A DNA stretch of 64,000 nt. Source: Lentilactobacillus senioris. Its GTDB lineage: Bacteria > Bacillota > Bacilli > Lactobacillales > Lactobacillaceae. The notes below the pieces were generated by a model. It ran no database searches. It saw only the letters and a list, made by a program, of their open reading frames with translations, and had not been told where the DNA came from. A program made the position numbers and the translations under genes. Shown here piece by piece: positions 1 through 8,442 of this stretch. The stretch spans positions 186,001 to 250,000 of the forward strand of contig NZ_JAPQEZ010000003.1 in assembly GCF_026798195.1 (NCBI RefSeq), given 5' to 3'. Position 1 is the stretch's first letter. Every line of letters starts with the position of its first letter.

Positions 1-215
1 TGAGCTGGATTTTTTAAAAATGGAGCTAGTTGGTACTCAAACGTCATTTGGTGCTGTAACACTCCGTAAACGATAGATGTATACAGTCTTCTATCGGCTG
101 AACTTAATTCAGCTTGCTTTAAGTCTGTATCTACCTGTAAATTGGAGTAAGCTCCCTGCTTAGTCCGCGTTAAAGTTGAAACGGCTAATTGTCGGGGATT
201 TGTTATTTTATTCAT
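1..215 (-). CDS. rsmB: 16S rRNA (cytosine-5) methyltransferase RsmB, N-terminal part
   Basis: Only the first 71 codons are inside the window; the gene runs off the left edge. The visible protein begins MNKITNPRQLAVSTLTR and continues with a helical segment containing SSADRRLYTSIVYGVLQ, the NusB-like RNA-binding domain that precedes the methyltransferase core in RsmB/Sun. The family methylates C967 of 16S rRNA during 30S assembly. Its ATG overlaps the fmt stop in an ATGAATAA octamer, so it is probably translationally coupled to fmt. The fmt-rsmB order is the usual one in Firmicutes. The catalytic domain cannot be seen. Confidence 0.88.
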   Translation of the reverse strand, partial: MNKITNPRQLAVSTLTRTKQGAYSNLQVDTDLKQAELSSADRRLYTSIVYGVLQHQMTFEYQLAPFLKNPA

Positions 216-1158
216 TAAAAATCACCTGTTGTTCCTCTTTTAAATTTTGACCGCTACCATTTAGATAAGCGGTGATATCTTGTTTAGGCTTACCCGCTGG
301 TTGGATAACTTCTAATTGAAGTACAGAGTGTTCCCCCGCTGCCACCCACAATTGATGCTTAGTTTTCTTAACAATTTGACCGGGCTGTAAGTCCGTAGTT
401 TCTGTTAAGGGAGTAGTTTGCCAAATCTTGGTCCGTTGACCATTAAAGTTAACGTAAGCTCCTGGAGCAGGTCTCAGCCCCCTTACCTTGGCATCTACCA
501 AGCGTGCTGGCTGAGTAAAGTCCAATTTTTCTTGATCTGGCTGAATGTTAGGAGAAAAGACTACTTGATCTTCTTCTTGGGGGATGGAAACAACACTACC
601 ATCAATCACCTTAGGCAAGGTAGTCAATAGTAAGTCTCGACCAATAATGCTAAGCTTATCAAACATCGTTGCCACGTCGTCATCTGGTCCAATCGCAATA
701 GCCTGCTGTGCTAAGATATCGCCAGCATCCATTTTCTTTTCCATGTACATAATGGTAATACCCGTTTCAGTATCCCCATTCATAATAGCGTACTGTACAG
801 GTGCTCCACCGCGGTACTTAGGTAATAATGAACCATGCACGTTTACCGCCGCAATCTTGGCTGCTGCTAGTAGCTTGCTAGGTAAAAATTGGCCAAAGGC
901 AGCCGTCACAATTAGATCTGGTTGCATAGCGATTAATTGCTCTAATTCTTCACTACCACTTAACTTTTCTGGTTGCAAGACTGGTAAGTTCAATTCAGTA
1001 GCTAACTGCTTTACTGGTGAAGGGGTAATTTTATGTTTACGGCCCACTGGTCGATCAGGTTGCGTTACCACGGCTAAAATATCATAGTGGTTATCCACTA
1101 ATCCTTGAAGAACTGGGACGGAAAATTTAGGGGTTCCCATAAAAATTACAGAGGTCAT
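208..1158 (-). CDS. fmt: methionyl-tRNA formyltransferase
   Basis: Transfers a formyl group from 10-formyl-THF to the methionine of initiator tRNA. The 316-residue protein has the N-terminal MGTPKFSVPVL signature, the catalytic NVHGSLLPKYRGGAP segment near residue 110 and the MDAGDIL aspartate motif, then a C-terminal OB-like domain, the normal length for the family. I start it at MTSVIF because an AAGAAGGAAT ribosome site lies about seven bases upstream; an in-frame ATG six codons earlier has no such site. It follows priA closely and overlaps rsmB by 8 bases, as in the common priA-fmt-rsmB operon. Confidence 0.95.
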   Translation of the reverse strand: MTSVIFMGTPKFSVPVLQGLVDNHYDILAVVTQPDRPVGRKHKITPSPVKQLATELNLPVLQPEKLSGSEELEQLIAMQPDLIVTAAFGQFLPSKLLAAAKIAAVNVHGSLLPKYRGGAPVQYAIMNGDTETGITIMYMEKKMDAGDILAQQAIAIGPDDDVATMFDKLSIIGRDLLLTTLPKVIDGSVVSIPQEEDQVVFSPNIQPDQEKLDFTQPARLVDAKVRGLRPAPGAYVNFNGQRTKIWQTTPLTETTDLQPGQIVKKTKHQLWVAAGEHSVLQLEVIQPAGKPKQDITAYLNGSGQNLKEEQQVIFNE

Positions 1159-1181
1159 TTTAATTCCTTCTTTCAAATTAA

Positions 1182-3581
1182 TTACATAAAGTCCATTGGT
1201 TCATTATCAATACCAATTTGGATTCCTGATTTGGCCCTTTGTTGAGCTTGATTTAATAATTCAGTTAAAGTTGTAGATAATGTCGGTTCTTGACGGTATT
1301 TAATGATTATTTGGTAATAATAGCGTCTATTAATCCGTTTTATTACCTTCGGAGTGGGTCCTAAAATCACCGCATTAGGCGCCAAACGCTGTTGTAGTTG
1401 ATTTAATACGGCAAACGACTGTGCTATCACTTGCTTTTCGTTTTCAGCACTAATAGTGATCTTAACGGTAAAATAATATGGCGGGTACTTTCCTGCATGT
1501 CGGACTTTCATTTCCGTACGGTAAAACTCTTCGTAATTTTGTGTTTGAGCCAATAAAATAGCGTAATGATCAGGATTAAAGGTCTGAATGATCACCTGAC
1601 CAGCTTTGTCGGCTCGACCCGCTCGACCCGCTACCTGAGTAAGTAATTCAAAGGTTCGTTCACTAGAGCGAAAGTCTGGAAATTCCAAACCCGTATCCGC
1701 ATTTAATACCCCTACTAGGGTGACATTCGGAAAGTCCAGTCCCTTAGCAATCATTTGGGTACCCACTAAAATATCAGCTTGTTGTTCACTAAACTGTTTA
1801 ATAATCCGTTCGTGAGCCCCCTTTTTTCTAGTGGTGTCCACATCCATTCGTAAAACTCGCGCAGTCGGAAACAACCGGTTGACCGTTTCTTCTAGTTTCT
1901 GACTACCCATTCCTAATTGACGCAACTTAGTACTACCACATTGATCACATTTATGGGGCATTGGTCTGGTAAACCCACAATAATGACATTGTAGCTGCCC
2001 TAGATCTTTATGGTACGTTAACGAAATATCACAGTTAGGGCATTTAGGAACAAAGCCACAATTGCGACACAAGACAAACGAAGAGTAGCCCCGGCGATTT
2101 AACATTAAAATGATCTGTTCATGCCGTTGTAATTTGGTTTTAATTGCCGATAATAAGGAGGCTGAGAGGTCACTATCTGATCCACCAGCAATTTCTTGCT
2201 TCATGTCCACAATCTCGACTTCTGGTAATGCTTGATCATTAATACGATGGGCTAATACTAGGCGTTGATAAACACCTTTACCCGCTCTAGCCCTAGTCTC
2301 TAATGACGGTGTTGCACTTCCTAATACCACCGGGCAATTATGATAAGCACCGCGCCATTTAGCTACATCCCTAGTTTGATATCGCGGATTTTCTTCTTGT
2401 TTATAACTACTATCGTGTTCTTCATCCATAATGATGACTCCGATATTAGCAAGCGGGGCAAAAACGGCAGATCGTACCCCTACCACTACTTTGGCAGAGC
2501 CAGATTCAATTCGCCGCCATTCATCAAACCGTTCACCTACCGACATAGAAGAATGCATCATTGCAACTTGCTCACCAAACCGACTTCGAATCCGTCCCAC
2601 AATTTGAGGAGTTAACGTAATTTCAGGTACCAATAACATTGCAGTTTCCCCCTGTTGTAAAGCGTTCGCAATTACCTGTAAATAAACCTCGGTCTTCCCT
2701 GAACCAGTCACTCCTTCTAGTAAAAAGGTCTGATTTTCATCTTGGTTAATACTACTATTAATTGTCTGCACGGCATTTGCCTGTTCGAGGTTTAACGTTA
2801 ATGGTTCAGATTTAGTCACTGCCGAAGTAAACGGATTACGGTTTTTAGTTACTTGAACTTTAGTTAACCAACCTTTTTCTTCAGCTAATTTAATAGCACT
2901 GCCCGTAATTTTTTGCTTAGCAGCTTCAGTTTGTAGAATTGGAGATGCACTTTGCTTTAATAATTCTAACAAGCGCCACTGCGCCTTAGCATTATTGGGG
3001 AGTTTGTCTTGAATTTCAGTTAGCTTTACTTCCGACTTAGCCGCCTTAATCGCAGTTTGGGTCAATTGGTGGGCATGATTACTCAGACTATAGTGTTCTG
3101 ATACTAGTCCTTGTTGAAGTAACCTACTGATTCGCTTTAATTGGGACTTGTCCAATGCTTTAGCTACGTACTCTATTTGAGATTGACCGTGAAAAATATC
3201 ATTATTGTCGGTCAATACAGTTTCATCAGCAACCGTCAAAAATTTCTTGGCCTTAGTCCGCATCCCGCCTGGAATAATAGTTTGTAAACAACTAATTAAA
3301 AATGAATACGTATCTGCTGCCATCCATTGAGCTAATTGCAATAATTCCTCATTTAAAATTGGTTGCAAGTCTACCGGTGCGATGATATTTTTTAATTTTC
3401 CTGAGAAGGTTTGATTATCGGTTAGCTCAACCACAAAGCCCACCACCTGACGGCGACCAAAAGGCACTAACACGCGCATGCCCACCTGAATAATATCTAA
3501 TAATTGGTCGGAGATCCCATAGCTGTACGGCGTATTAGTCTGGGCTGTAGGAACATCAACAATAACTTGTGCAATTGGCAA
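1182..3581 (-). CDS. priA: primosomal replication restart helicase PriA
   Basis: 3'-5' DNA helicase that reloads the replisome at stalled forks. In its 799 residues I see the N-terminal DNA-binding domain, Walker A GVTGSGKTEVY near residue 290, Walker B MDEEHDSSYKQ, an eight-cysteine zinc module (CRNCGF, CPNCD, CHYCGF, CDQCG) and the helicase motif VAGRAGRADKAG. The start codon is TTG, preceded by GGAG about 11 bases upstream that overlaps the end of coaBC. It is sandwiched between coaBC and fmt with 5-23 base gaps, so it is most likely co-transcribed with both. Confidence 0.96.
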   Translation of the reverse strand: MPIAQVIVDVPTAQTNTPYSYGISDQLLDIIQVGMRVLVPFGRRQVVGFVVELTDNQTFSGKLKNIIAPVDLQPILNEELLQLAQWMAADTYSFLISCLQTIIPGGMRTKAKKFLTVADETVLTDNNDIFHGQSQIEYVAKALDKSQLKRISRLLQQGLVSEHYSLSNHAHQLTQTAIKAAKSEVKLTEIQDKLPNNAKAQWRLLELLKQSASPILQTEAAKQKITGSAIKLAEEKGWLTKVQVTKNRNPFTSAVTKSEPLTLNLEQANAVQTINSSINQDENQTFLLEGVTGSGKTEVYLQVIANALQQGETAMLLVPEITLTPQIVGRIRSRFGEQVAMMHSSMSVGERFDEWRRIESGSAKVVVGVRSAVFAPLANIGVIIMDEEHDSSYKQEENPRYQTRDVAKWRGAYHNCPVVLGSATPSLETRARAGKGVYQRLVLAHRINDQALPEVEIVDMKQEIAGGSDSDLSASLLSAIKTKLQRHEQIILMLNRRGYSSFVLCRNCGFVPKCPNCDISLTYHKDLGQLQCHYCGFTRPMPHKCDQCGSTKLRQLGMGSQKLEETVNRLFPTARVLRMDVDTTRKKGAHERIIKQFSEQQADILVGTQMIAKGLDFPNVTLVGVLNADTGLEFPDFRSSERTFELLTQVAGRAGRADKAGQVIIQTFNPDHYAILLAQTQNYEEFYRTEMKVRHAGKYPPYYFTVKITISAENEKQVIAQSFAVLNQLQQRLAPNAVILGPTPKVIKRINRRYYYQIIIKYRQEPTLSTTLTELLNQAQQRAKSGIQIGIDNEPMDFM

Positions 3582-3586
3582 GGTGC

Positions 3587-4801
3587 TTATTTCTCCTTTA
3601 AAATATCGGTTGCGATAATATCAACTATTTCCGCCGCCACTTTAGCCTTAGATTCAACTGGCGTTTGACGTTGACGACCATCAGGCCACATAAACGTCAC
3701 CTGATTATCATCAGAGTTAAAGCCAATTTGACTTTGACTTACGTCATTAGCCACCATCAAATCCAAGTGTTTAGCGGTTAATTTTTTTTGAGCATTTTGC
3801 TTTAAATCATTAGTTTCCGCTGCAAATCCCACTAAAAATTGATCAGCTCTTTTCTTAGCGCCCATAGTAGCCACAATATCAGGATTTTCCACTAATTCCA
3901 AGGTCATACCGGGATGCTCTTTATCTTTTTTAATTTTATGGTCAGCAGAAGTAGCCGGGCGAAAATCTGACACCGCTGCCGCCATCACTAATCCATCAGC
4001 GGTAGCAAACTGTTCATTAACCGCCTTATACATATCATTAGTCGACGTCACAGAAATAACGTTAATTCCATTAGGAGGCGTTACTTTCATACTACCCGCT
4101 ATCAAAGTTACTTCAGCTCCCGCCTTTTGAGCAGCAGTAGCCACCGCCACCCCCATCTTTCCTGATGAATCATTAGTTAAATACCGAACCGGATCAATTC
4201 GTTCTCTAGTACCACCAGCAGTGACAACAATCTTTTTACCTGCTAATAGCTGAGGCGTTGATTCTACTTGTTCTTGGACCCAGTTTAAAATGGCAGCTGG
4301 TTCTGGCATTCTGCCTTTACCTTCGTAGCCTTCCGCTAAAAAGCCGGTGGCCGGGGGCATGATGGACATCCCAAAGGACGTCAATTTAGTTAAGTTATCA
4401 GCAGTAGCTGGATTAGCCAGCATGTGATTATTCATCGTAGGAACTACAAAAATGGGACTAGTAGTTGCTAACAATGCTGAGGTAACAATATTATCTGCAA
4501 TTCCATTAGCCATTTTAGCAATCGTATTAGCAGTTGCTGGTGCTATAATTGCCACATCCGTTTGATCCGCCAAAAAGATGTGATTAACTCTATCTGCGTG
4601 AGGCGTTTCAAATTCATCTACGTATACATGGTTTTTACTAACCGTCATAAACGTCAATGGCGTCACAAACTCAGTTGCGGACTTGGTCATCACCACAGTA
4701 ACATTGTTGTTTTGCTTAACCAATAATCGCGTTAATTCTAAAGACTTATAAACAGCAATACTACCAGTTACGTAGAGGGTTACATTTTTATTTTTTAACA
4801 T
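3587..4801 (-). CDS. coaBC: bifunctional PPC decarboxylase / PPC synthetase CoaBC
   Basis: Catalyses two successive steps of CoA synthesis: ligation of cysteine to phosphopantothenate and decarboxylation to phosphopantetheine. The N-terminal flavin domain (about 1-190) has the conserved His in NHIFLADQTD and PTMNNHML; the C-terminal synthetase domain has VTAGGTRERIDPVRY, AAAVSDFRP and KIKKDK. Odd: the segment usually written ACGxxGxGRM, whose Cys is catalytic in E. coli Dfp, reads LAEGYEGKGRM (GAA codon), and I find no cysteine anywhere in the protein. It starts right after the rpoZ terminator, so it must have its own promoter; a TACAAT-like -10 sits near 4835. Confidence 0.93.
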   Translation of the reverse strand: MLKNKNVTLYVTGSIAVYKSLELTRLLVKQNNNVTVVMTKSATEFVTPLTFMTVSKNHVYVDEFETPHADRVNHIFLADQTDVAIIAPATANTIAKMANGIADNIVTSALLATTSPIFVVPTMNNHMLANPATADNLTKLTSFGMSIMPPATGFLAEGYEGKGRMPEPAAILNWVQEQVESTPQLLAGKKIVVTAGGTRERIDPVRYLTNDSSGKMGVAVATAAQKAGAEVTLIAGSMKVTPPNGINVISVTSTNDMYKAVNEQFATADGLVMAAAVSDFRPATSADHKIKKDKEHPGMTLELVENPDIVATMGAKKRADQFLVGFAAETNDLKQNAQKKLTAKHLDLMVANDVSQSQIGFNSDDNQVTFMWPDGRQRQTPVESKAKVAAEIVDIIATDILKEK

Positions 4802-4852
4802 TTCCTCACCCCTAAATTAATTTTCTGTACTTATTGTACCAAAATTATTCTA

Positions 4853-4891
4853 GAAAAAAATAAACCGAGAATTATTCAATTCTCGGTTTAC
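4853..4891 (-). terminator. terminator after rpoZ
   Basis: An inverted repeat (AAACCGAGAATT / AATTCTCGGTTT) with a very short loop is followed, on the minus strand, by a run of seven T. It begins within a few bases of the rpoZ stop and separates gmk-rpoZ from coaBC-priA-fmt-rsmB. Confidence 0.85.
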
Positions 4892-4895
4892 TCGA

Positions 4896-5114
4896 CTAAT
4901 CAAAGTCTTGTTCGGTTGGATCAATTTTTAAGACTCCGGCTTCAATTTCTTCAAGCGCCTTACCAACTGATTTATCAGACTTATAATCCGATTTTGGTAA
5001 CAATAATTTAGCCCCAGCATCAATTTCATGAGCCCGTTTGCTGGCTAACATGATTAATGAATAGCGAGAGTCAATTTTATCTAGTAATTTATCAACTGAT
5101 GGGTAAAGTAGCAT
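4896..5114 (-). CDS. rpoZ: RNA polymerase omega subunit
   Basis: Small accessory subunit that helps fold beta-prime and assemble RNA polymerase. The 72-residue protein begins [20 protein letters not shown] and has the typical [11 protein letters not shown] helix and KALEEIEAG segment; length and sequence fit the family. Its start is 2 bases downstream of the gmk stop and uses GGAGACG inside the end of gmk, so the two genes are co-transcribed. A strong terminator follows directly. Confidence 0.94.
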   Translation of the reverse strand: MLLYPSVDKLLDKIDSRYSLIMLASKRAHEIDAGAKLLLPKSDYKSDKSVGKALEEIEAGVLKIDPTEQDFD

Positions 5115-5116
5115 AA

Positions 5117-5731
5117 TTATTCGTCTCCTAACATTGATTCATATTCGGGCATTACCCGATTAACTTTTAAGCGTTCACTTTTAATAATTGTTTTAATTCT
5201 TTCCACTGCTTGTTCAACTTGGTCGTTAAGTACAGCGTAATCGTAATTTCGCATCATTTGAATTTCAGACGCGGCTTTTTTGATTCGCTTATTAATAACT
5301 TCAATATCATCAGTACCACGACTAATTAAACGGTGTTTTAATTCCATTAAATCAGGGGGAGTTAGAAATACGAAAATACCATCTGGACAGTTAGCCCGAA
5401 CTTGCATGGCACCGTTAACCTCGATTTCCAAAAAAACATCTTTGCCTGAGTCTAAAGTTTCATTTACATATTTGATTGGTGTTCCATAATAGTTGTCAAC
5501 ATATTTGGCGTATTCCAACATTTCACCATTTTTAATGTTTTCTTCAAATTCCTCTTTGCTAACAAACAAATAATCTACTCCATCGACTTCACCGTCACGT
5601 GGTTGCCTGGTAGTCATCGAAATAGAGTATTTGAAGTCAACATCTGGTTCTTGAAAAAGCGCCTTACGAACGGTCCCTTTACCTACGCCAGATGGGCCTG
5701 ACAATACAATTAGCATTCCTCGTTTGGTCAT
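5117..5731 (-). CDS. gmk: guanylate kinase
   Basis: Phosphorylates GMP to GDP. The 204-residue protein opens [20 protein letters not shown], with the P-loop at residues 11-18, then the GMP-binding segment [19 protein letters not shown]. An open frame extends 60 codons upstream, but that part is the promoter region; the start chosen here has GAAGGGG about seven bases upstream and matches the family. It leads a gmk-rpoZ operon, the standard order in Firmicutes, and is divergent from the LexA-boxed gene at 5895. Confidence 0.95.
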   Translation of the reverse strand: MTKRGMLIVLSGPSGVGKGTVRKALFQEPDVDFKYSISMTTRQPRDGEVDGVDYLFVSKEEFEENIKNGEMLEYAKYVDNYYGTPIKYVNETLDSGKDVFLEIEVNGAMQVRANCPDGIFVFLTPPDLMELKHRLISRGTDDIEVINKRIKKAASEIQMMRNYDYAVLNDQVEQAVERIKTIIKSERLKVNRVMPEYESMLGDE

Positions 5732-5767
5732 TGAACTAACCCCTTCAATAATTGTTAATATTATTCT

Positions 5768-5796
5768 ATTATCACCTTTTTTGCTTACAATAACAA
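5768..5796 (-). promoter_or_regulatory. sigma-A promoter of gmk-rpoZ
   Basis: Read on the minus strand: TTGTTA, 17 bases, GATAAT, about 40 bases upstream of the gmk start. Hexamers and spacing match the housekeeping consensus; inferred from sequence only. Confidence 0.6.
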
Positions 5797-5833
5797 CTAC
5801 ATTTCGCAAATTTAGTAATTTGGCGAAAAAAGG

Positions 5834-5862
5834 TTGCATTTTCGAACAGCCGTTCGTATAAT
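5834..5862 (+). promoter_or_regulatory. sigma-A promoter with LexA box in the spacer
   Basis: TTGCAT (5834-5839), exactly 17 bases, then a perfect TATAAT (5857-5862). The spacer contains CGAACAGCCGTTCG, an exact match to the Gram-positive LexA/DinR consensus CGAAC-N4-GTTCG. A repressor bound there would directly block RNA polymerase, the usual SOS arrangement. Confidence 0.85.
5843..5856. promoter_or_regulatory. LexA (DinR) operator 1
   Basis: CGAACAGCCGTTCG is CGAAC-N4-GTTCG with no mismatch, lying between the -35 and -10 of the plus-strand gene at 5895. The consensus is established for Bacillus DinR/LexA; that LexA binds here is inference. Confidence 0.82.
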
Positions 5863-5869
5863 AAAAACA

Positions 5870-5883
5870 CAAACAAATGTTCG
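5870..5883. promoter_or_regulatory. probable LexA operator 2
   Basis: CAAACAAATGTTCG differs from CGAAC-N4-GTTCG at one base. It sits 27 bp (centre to centre) downstream of operator 1, just after the expected transcription start, and touches the ribosome site. Tandem LexA boxes are common at tightly repressed SOS genes. Confidence 0.6.
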
Positions 5884-5894
5884 GGGTGACGATT

Positions 5895-6203
5895 ATGCAA
5901 AACAAATCCAATAACAGTTTATATTCTTTTACACGTGGCGCGCGGCAAAAATATCACCAACTTTTTGCCCCGACATTTACTCGATTAAATTTAAAACAAA
6001 TGCCTAGTTTTCAATTACGGTTATTTTTAAAACAAGCCACTAACCAACGTTTACTGATTCAAATGGATTTTAATTCTGGCGGTGAATCGGTAATTGGTAA
6101 CGTAAGTCAACTTAATAATGAGTGTTATCTTATTACCACTCAAAATCAACGTTTCACTAGAATTGCCCAATTAACTGATATCAAAGCAGTTCAACGAATT
6201 TAA
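5895..6203 (+). CDS. small SOS-controlled protein, YolD-like candidate
   Basis: A 102-residue protein and one of the few plus-strand genes here. I start it at [12 protein letters not shown] because GGGGTGA lies six bases upstream; an ATG six codons earlier lies inside the second LexA box. Residues 1-45 are basic and polar; residues 45-102 look like a small beta-barrel, with [31 protein letters not shown] and [10 protein letters not shown]. That pattern recalls the Sm-like fold of YolD-family proteins, which accompany Y-family polymerases in SOS operons. No polymerase gene is adjacent. The family call is tentative; the LexA control is the stronger evidence. It ends at a hairpin shared with recN. 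Confidence 0.6.
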   Translation: MQNKSNNSLYSFTRGARQKYHQLFAPTFTRLNLKQMPSFQLRLFLKQATNQRLLIQMDFNSGGESVIGNVSQLNNECYLITTQNQRFTRIAQLTDIKAVQRI

Positions 6204-6218
6204 ACTTAATAATAGTGA

Positions 6219-6245
6219 ATGGTCCGTCAATAATTGACGGACCAT
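6219..6245. terminator. bidirectional terminator between the YolD-like gene and recN
   Basis: A perfect 12-bp inverted repeat (ATGGTCCGTCAA / TTGACGGACCAT) with a 3-base loop separates convergent genes. It is followed by TTATTTT on the plus strand and a weaker T-rich stretch on the minus strand, and it abuts the recN stop codon. Confidence 0.75.
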
Positions 6246-7952
6246 TTATTTTGCAGTAGCAATGATCTCGTGTTTTTCTCTCACTGCTAAATCAATCAAT
6301 TCGTTGGCGTGTTCTTCTGTCAACTTCGTAATTTCGGTTCCGGCAAACATCCGTGCAATTTCTTCTACTCGTTGTGCCTCGTTTAATTCTAAAACGCTGG
6401 TTTGAGTTCGTTCATTCACCGTTTGCTTGCTAATAAAATAGTGATGATCACTCATGGCGGCTACTTGAGGTAAATGCGTAATGCATAGTACTTGTGATTT
6501 AGTAGAAATAGTAAAAATTTTATTACCAATCGCTTGAGCCACTCTACCAGAAACTCCGGTATCCACCTCATCAAAAATAATAGAAGTTACCCCCGCAGCC
6601 TTAGCAAACATCGTTTTTAATGCCAGCATAATTCGCGAAAGTTCTCCGCCAGACGCACTTTTAATTAATGGCAGCACTGCTTCACCAGGATTGGTTTGGA
6701 TGTAAAACTCTACTTGATCACGACCTATTTCAGTCAATTCCTTGCTTGGGGTAATCCGCACTTCAAAAACAGCTTTTTCCATAAAGAGATCCATTAACTG
6801 GTGATGAACAGCCTTTTCTAACGACTTAGCAGCCTTTAATCTTAGAGAAGTTAACTTAGTGGCCAATTGCTCTAACTCAGTAGTTAGTTGTTGCCGCTGC
6901 TGCTCTAACGCATCTCCGTCTCCCTGATCTCCCTGCATTTTAGTTAATTCTGATTTAATTTTAGTTTCATAATTTAGAATTTGTTCAATGTTATCACCAT
7001 ATTTACGTTTCAATTGAAAAATGGTATTTAATCGTTGTTCTACTTCTTCTAGTTCTTCTTGATCAAATTCTTGACTACTTAACTGTTCAGAAATTTCACT
7101 ACTGGTATCTTGCAGACCATAGTAAGCACCGCTTATTGCTTCATATATTTTTTGAAAAGCCGGATCTAAATCACTGATGTCTTGTAAGGAGCTCATTGCC
7201 GTTCCAATGAAGTCTAACGGACTATTATCATCGTCACCATTAATATTCATAAAAGCGGAAGCCAAAGCATCATGGATTTTTTGAAAATTATTTAATCGAT
7301 CGCGAGTAGCTATTAATTCCTCTTCTTCTCCAACGACCAAATTAGCCCTGCTAATTTCATCATACTGAAATTGAAGCATGTCTACTCGTTGAGCCCATTC
7401 TTTTTCATTTTGAGCTTTTTCTTTAATTAACTTAGTCAAATCTCGGTATTTAGCAAACTTTTCTTGATAAGTCACCAATACTTTTTTTAATTGGATTCCT
7501 GCCACCTCATCTAATAAATGAATATGTTTATCCGGATTCATCAATTCTTGTTGGTCATTTTGTCCCTGGATGTCAACTATGGTGCTCCCTATTTTTTTCA
7601 GGGTTCCCAGATTAACTAAAATACCGTTAATTCTAGCACTAGTTCTTCCCGTTGCAAAAATTTCCCGTTCAATGATGATAGTACCATCATCGTATTCAAT
7701 ACCGTAATCATCTAGTAATTGATAAGTAGGACTGTCCTCAGGAAAAGCAAATCTTCCTTGAATAATGGCTTTTTTAGCTCCACTCCGGACAAGATCATGG
7801 GACGCCCGGCTACCAGCTAACAGACTCACCGCATCAATAATGATGGACTTACCAGCTCCAGTTTCACCAGTCAAGACGGTCATCCCTTCTTGAAATTGAA
7901 TATCTAGGTGCTCAATAATGGCAAAATCCTTAATCGCTAGTTCTAATAACAT
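6246..7952 (-). CDS. recN: DNA repair protein RecN
   Basis: SMC-like ATPase that acts early at double-strand breaks. The 568-residue protein has Walker A TGETGAGKS near residues 28-36, two long coiled-coil arms in the middle, the ABC signature SGGELSRIMLA and Walker B IIFDEVDTGVSG; length is normal. It follows argR by about 18 bases, the conserved Firmicute argR-recN pair. I see no LexA box in front of argR or recN, yet an SOS-type promoter stands on the gene facing its 3' end. Confidence 0.96.
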   Translation of the reverse strand: MLLELAIKDFAIIEHLDIQFQEGMTVLTGETGAGKSIIIDAVSLLAGSRASHDLVRSGAKKAIIQGRFAFPEDSPTYQLLDDYGIEYDDGTIIIEREIFATGRTSARINGILVNLGTLKKIGSTIVDIQGQNDQQELMNPDKHIHLLDEVAGIQLKKVLVTYQEKFAKYRDLTKLIKEKAQNEKEWAQRVDMLQFQYDEISRANLVVGEEEELIATRDRLNNFQKIHDALASAFMNINGDDDNSPLDFIGTAMSSLQDISDLDPAFQKIYEAISGAYYGLQDTSSEISEQLSSQEFDQEELEEVEQRLNTIFQLKRKYGDNIEQILNYETKIKSELTKMQGDQGDGDALEQQRQQLTTELEQLATKLTSLRLKAAKSLEKAVHHQLMDLFMEKAVFEVRITPSKELTEIGRDQVEFYIQTNPGEAVLPLIKSASGGELSRIMLALKTMFAKAAGVTSIIFDEVDTGVSGRVAQAIGNKIFTISTKSQVLCITHLPQVAAMSDHHYFISKQTVNERTQTSVLELNEAQRVEEIARMFAGTEITKLTEEHANELIDLAVREKHEIIATAK

Positions 7953-7970
7953 AGGCGCTCCTTTCTGAAA

Positions 7971-8429
7971 TTAATTAAATTGAAGCATTTGGTTAATTTT
8001 AGTTTCTAGCTGTTCACGTGCTGTTTCAGCAGTACAGATAACCAAGACCGAAGAATCATCTCCCAGTGTACCAAATACTTCTGGAAAGGCCATCTGTTCT
8101 AATAAGTTAGCCACTACCGGACCACTTCCTGGAATTACTTTAATAAAAATGAAATTATCCTGAGTCCGCATAGAAACAAACGAATCACTAATGGTTTGTT
8201 GCAGTTTGCGAGAAGCATTCAGAGTTTTTTGCGGTGGCATGCTATAACGATAGCCACCATTTTGAGCAGGGACCTTTAATAATTGCATCTCACTCATATC
8301 CCTAGATACAGTTGCCTGAGTGACGTCTACACCCTTTTCTTTTAGTAAGTTCACGAAGTCTTCTTGCTTTTTAATTTCATGATCAGCTAGTAACTGCCGA
8401 ATAATATTTTGGCGCTCTTGCTTTTTCAA
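7971..8429 (-). CDS. argR: arginine repressor family regulator ArgR/AhrC
   Basis: Regulator of arginine metabolism: an N-terminal winged helix (about 1-70, with VTQATVSRDMSEM) and a C-terminal oligomerisation domain. I choose the TTG start giving MKKQERQNIIRQLL because AGGTGA lies five bases upstream and the family begins there; a GTG three codons earlier is the alternative. The arginine-binding motif, normally GTxxGDDT, reads GTLGDDSSVL, so the Asp pair is shifted by one and the second Asp position is Ser. Effector binding may be altered. It lies between tlyA and recN and no arginine biosynthesis gene is visible nearby. Confidence 0.9.
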   Translation of the reverse strand: MKKQERQNIIRQLLADHEIKKQEDFVNLLKEKGVDVTQATVSRDMSEMQLLKVPAQNGGYRYSMPPQKTLNASRKLQQTISDSFVSMRTQDNFIFIKVIPGSGPVVANLLEQMAFPEVFGTLGDDSSVLVICTAETAREQLETKINQMLQFN

Positions 8430-8442
8430 CGCCTTCACCTCA

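Noticed and set aside
584-1087. Plus-strand open frames of up to 167 codons antisense to fmt
   Set aside because: They mirror the coding frame of fmt, lack ribosome sites and have no recognisable protein pattern; shadow frames.
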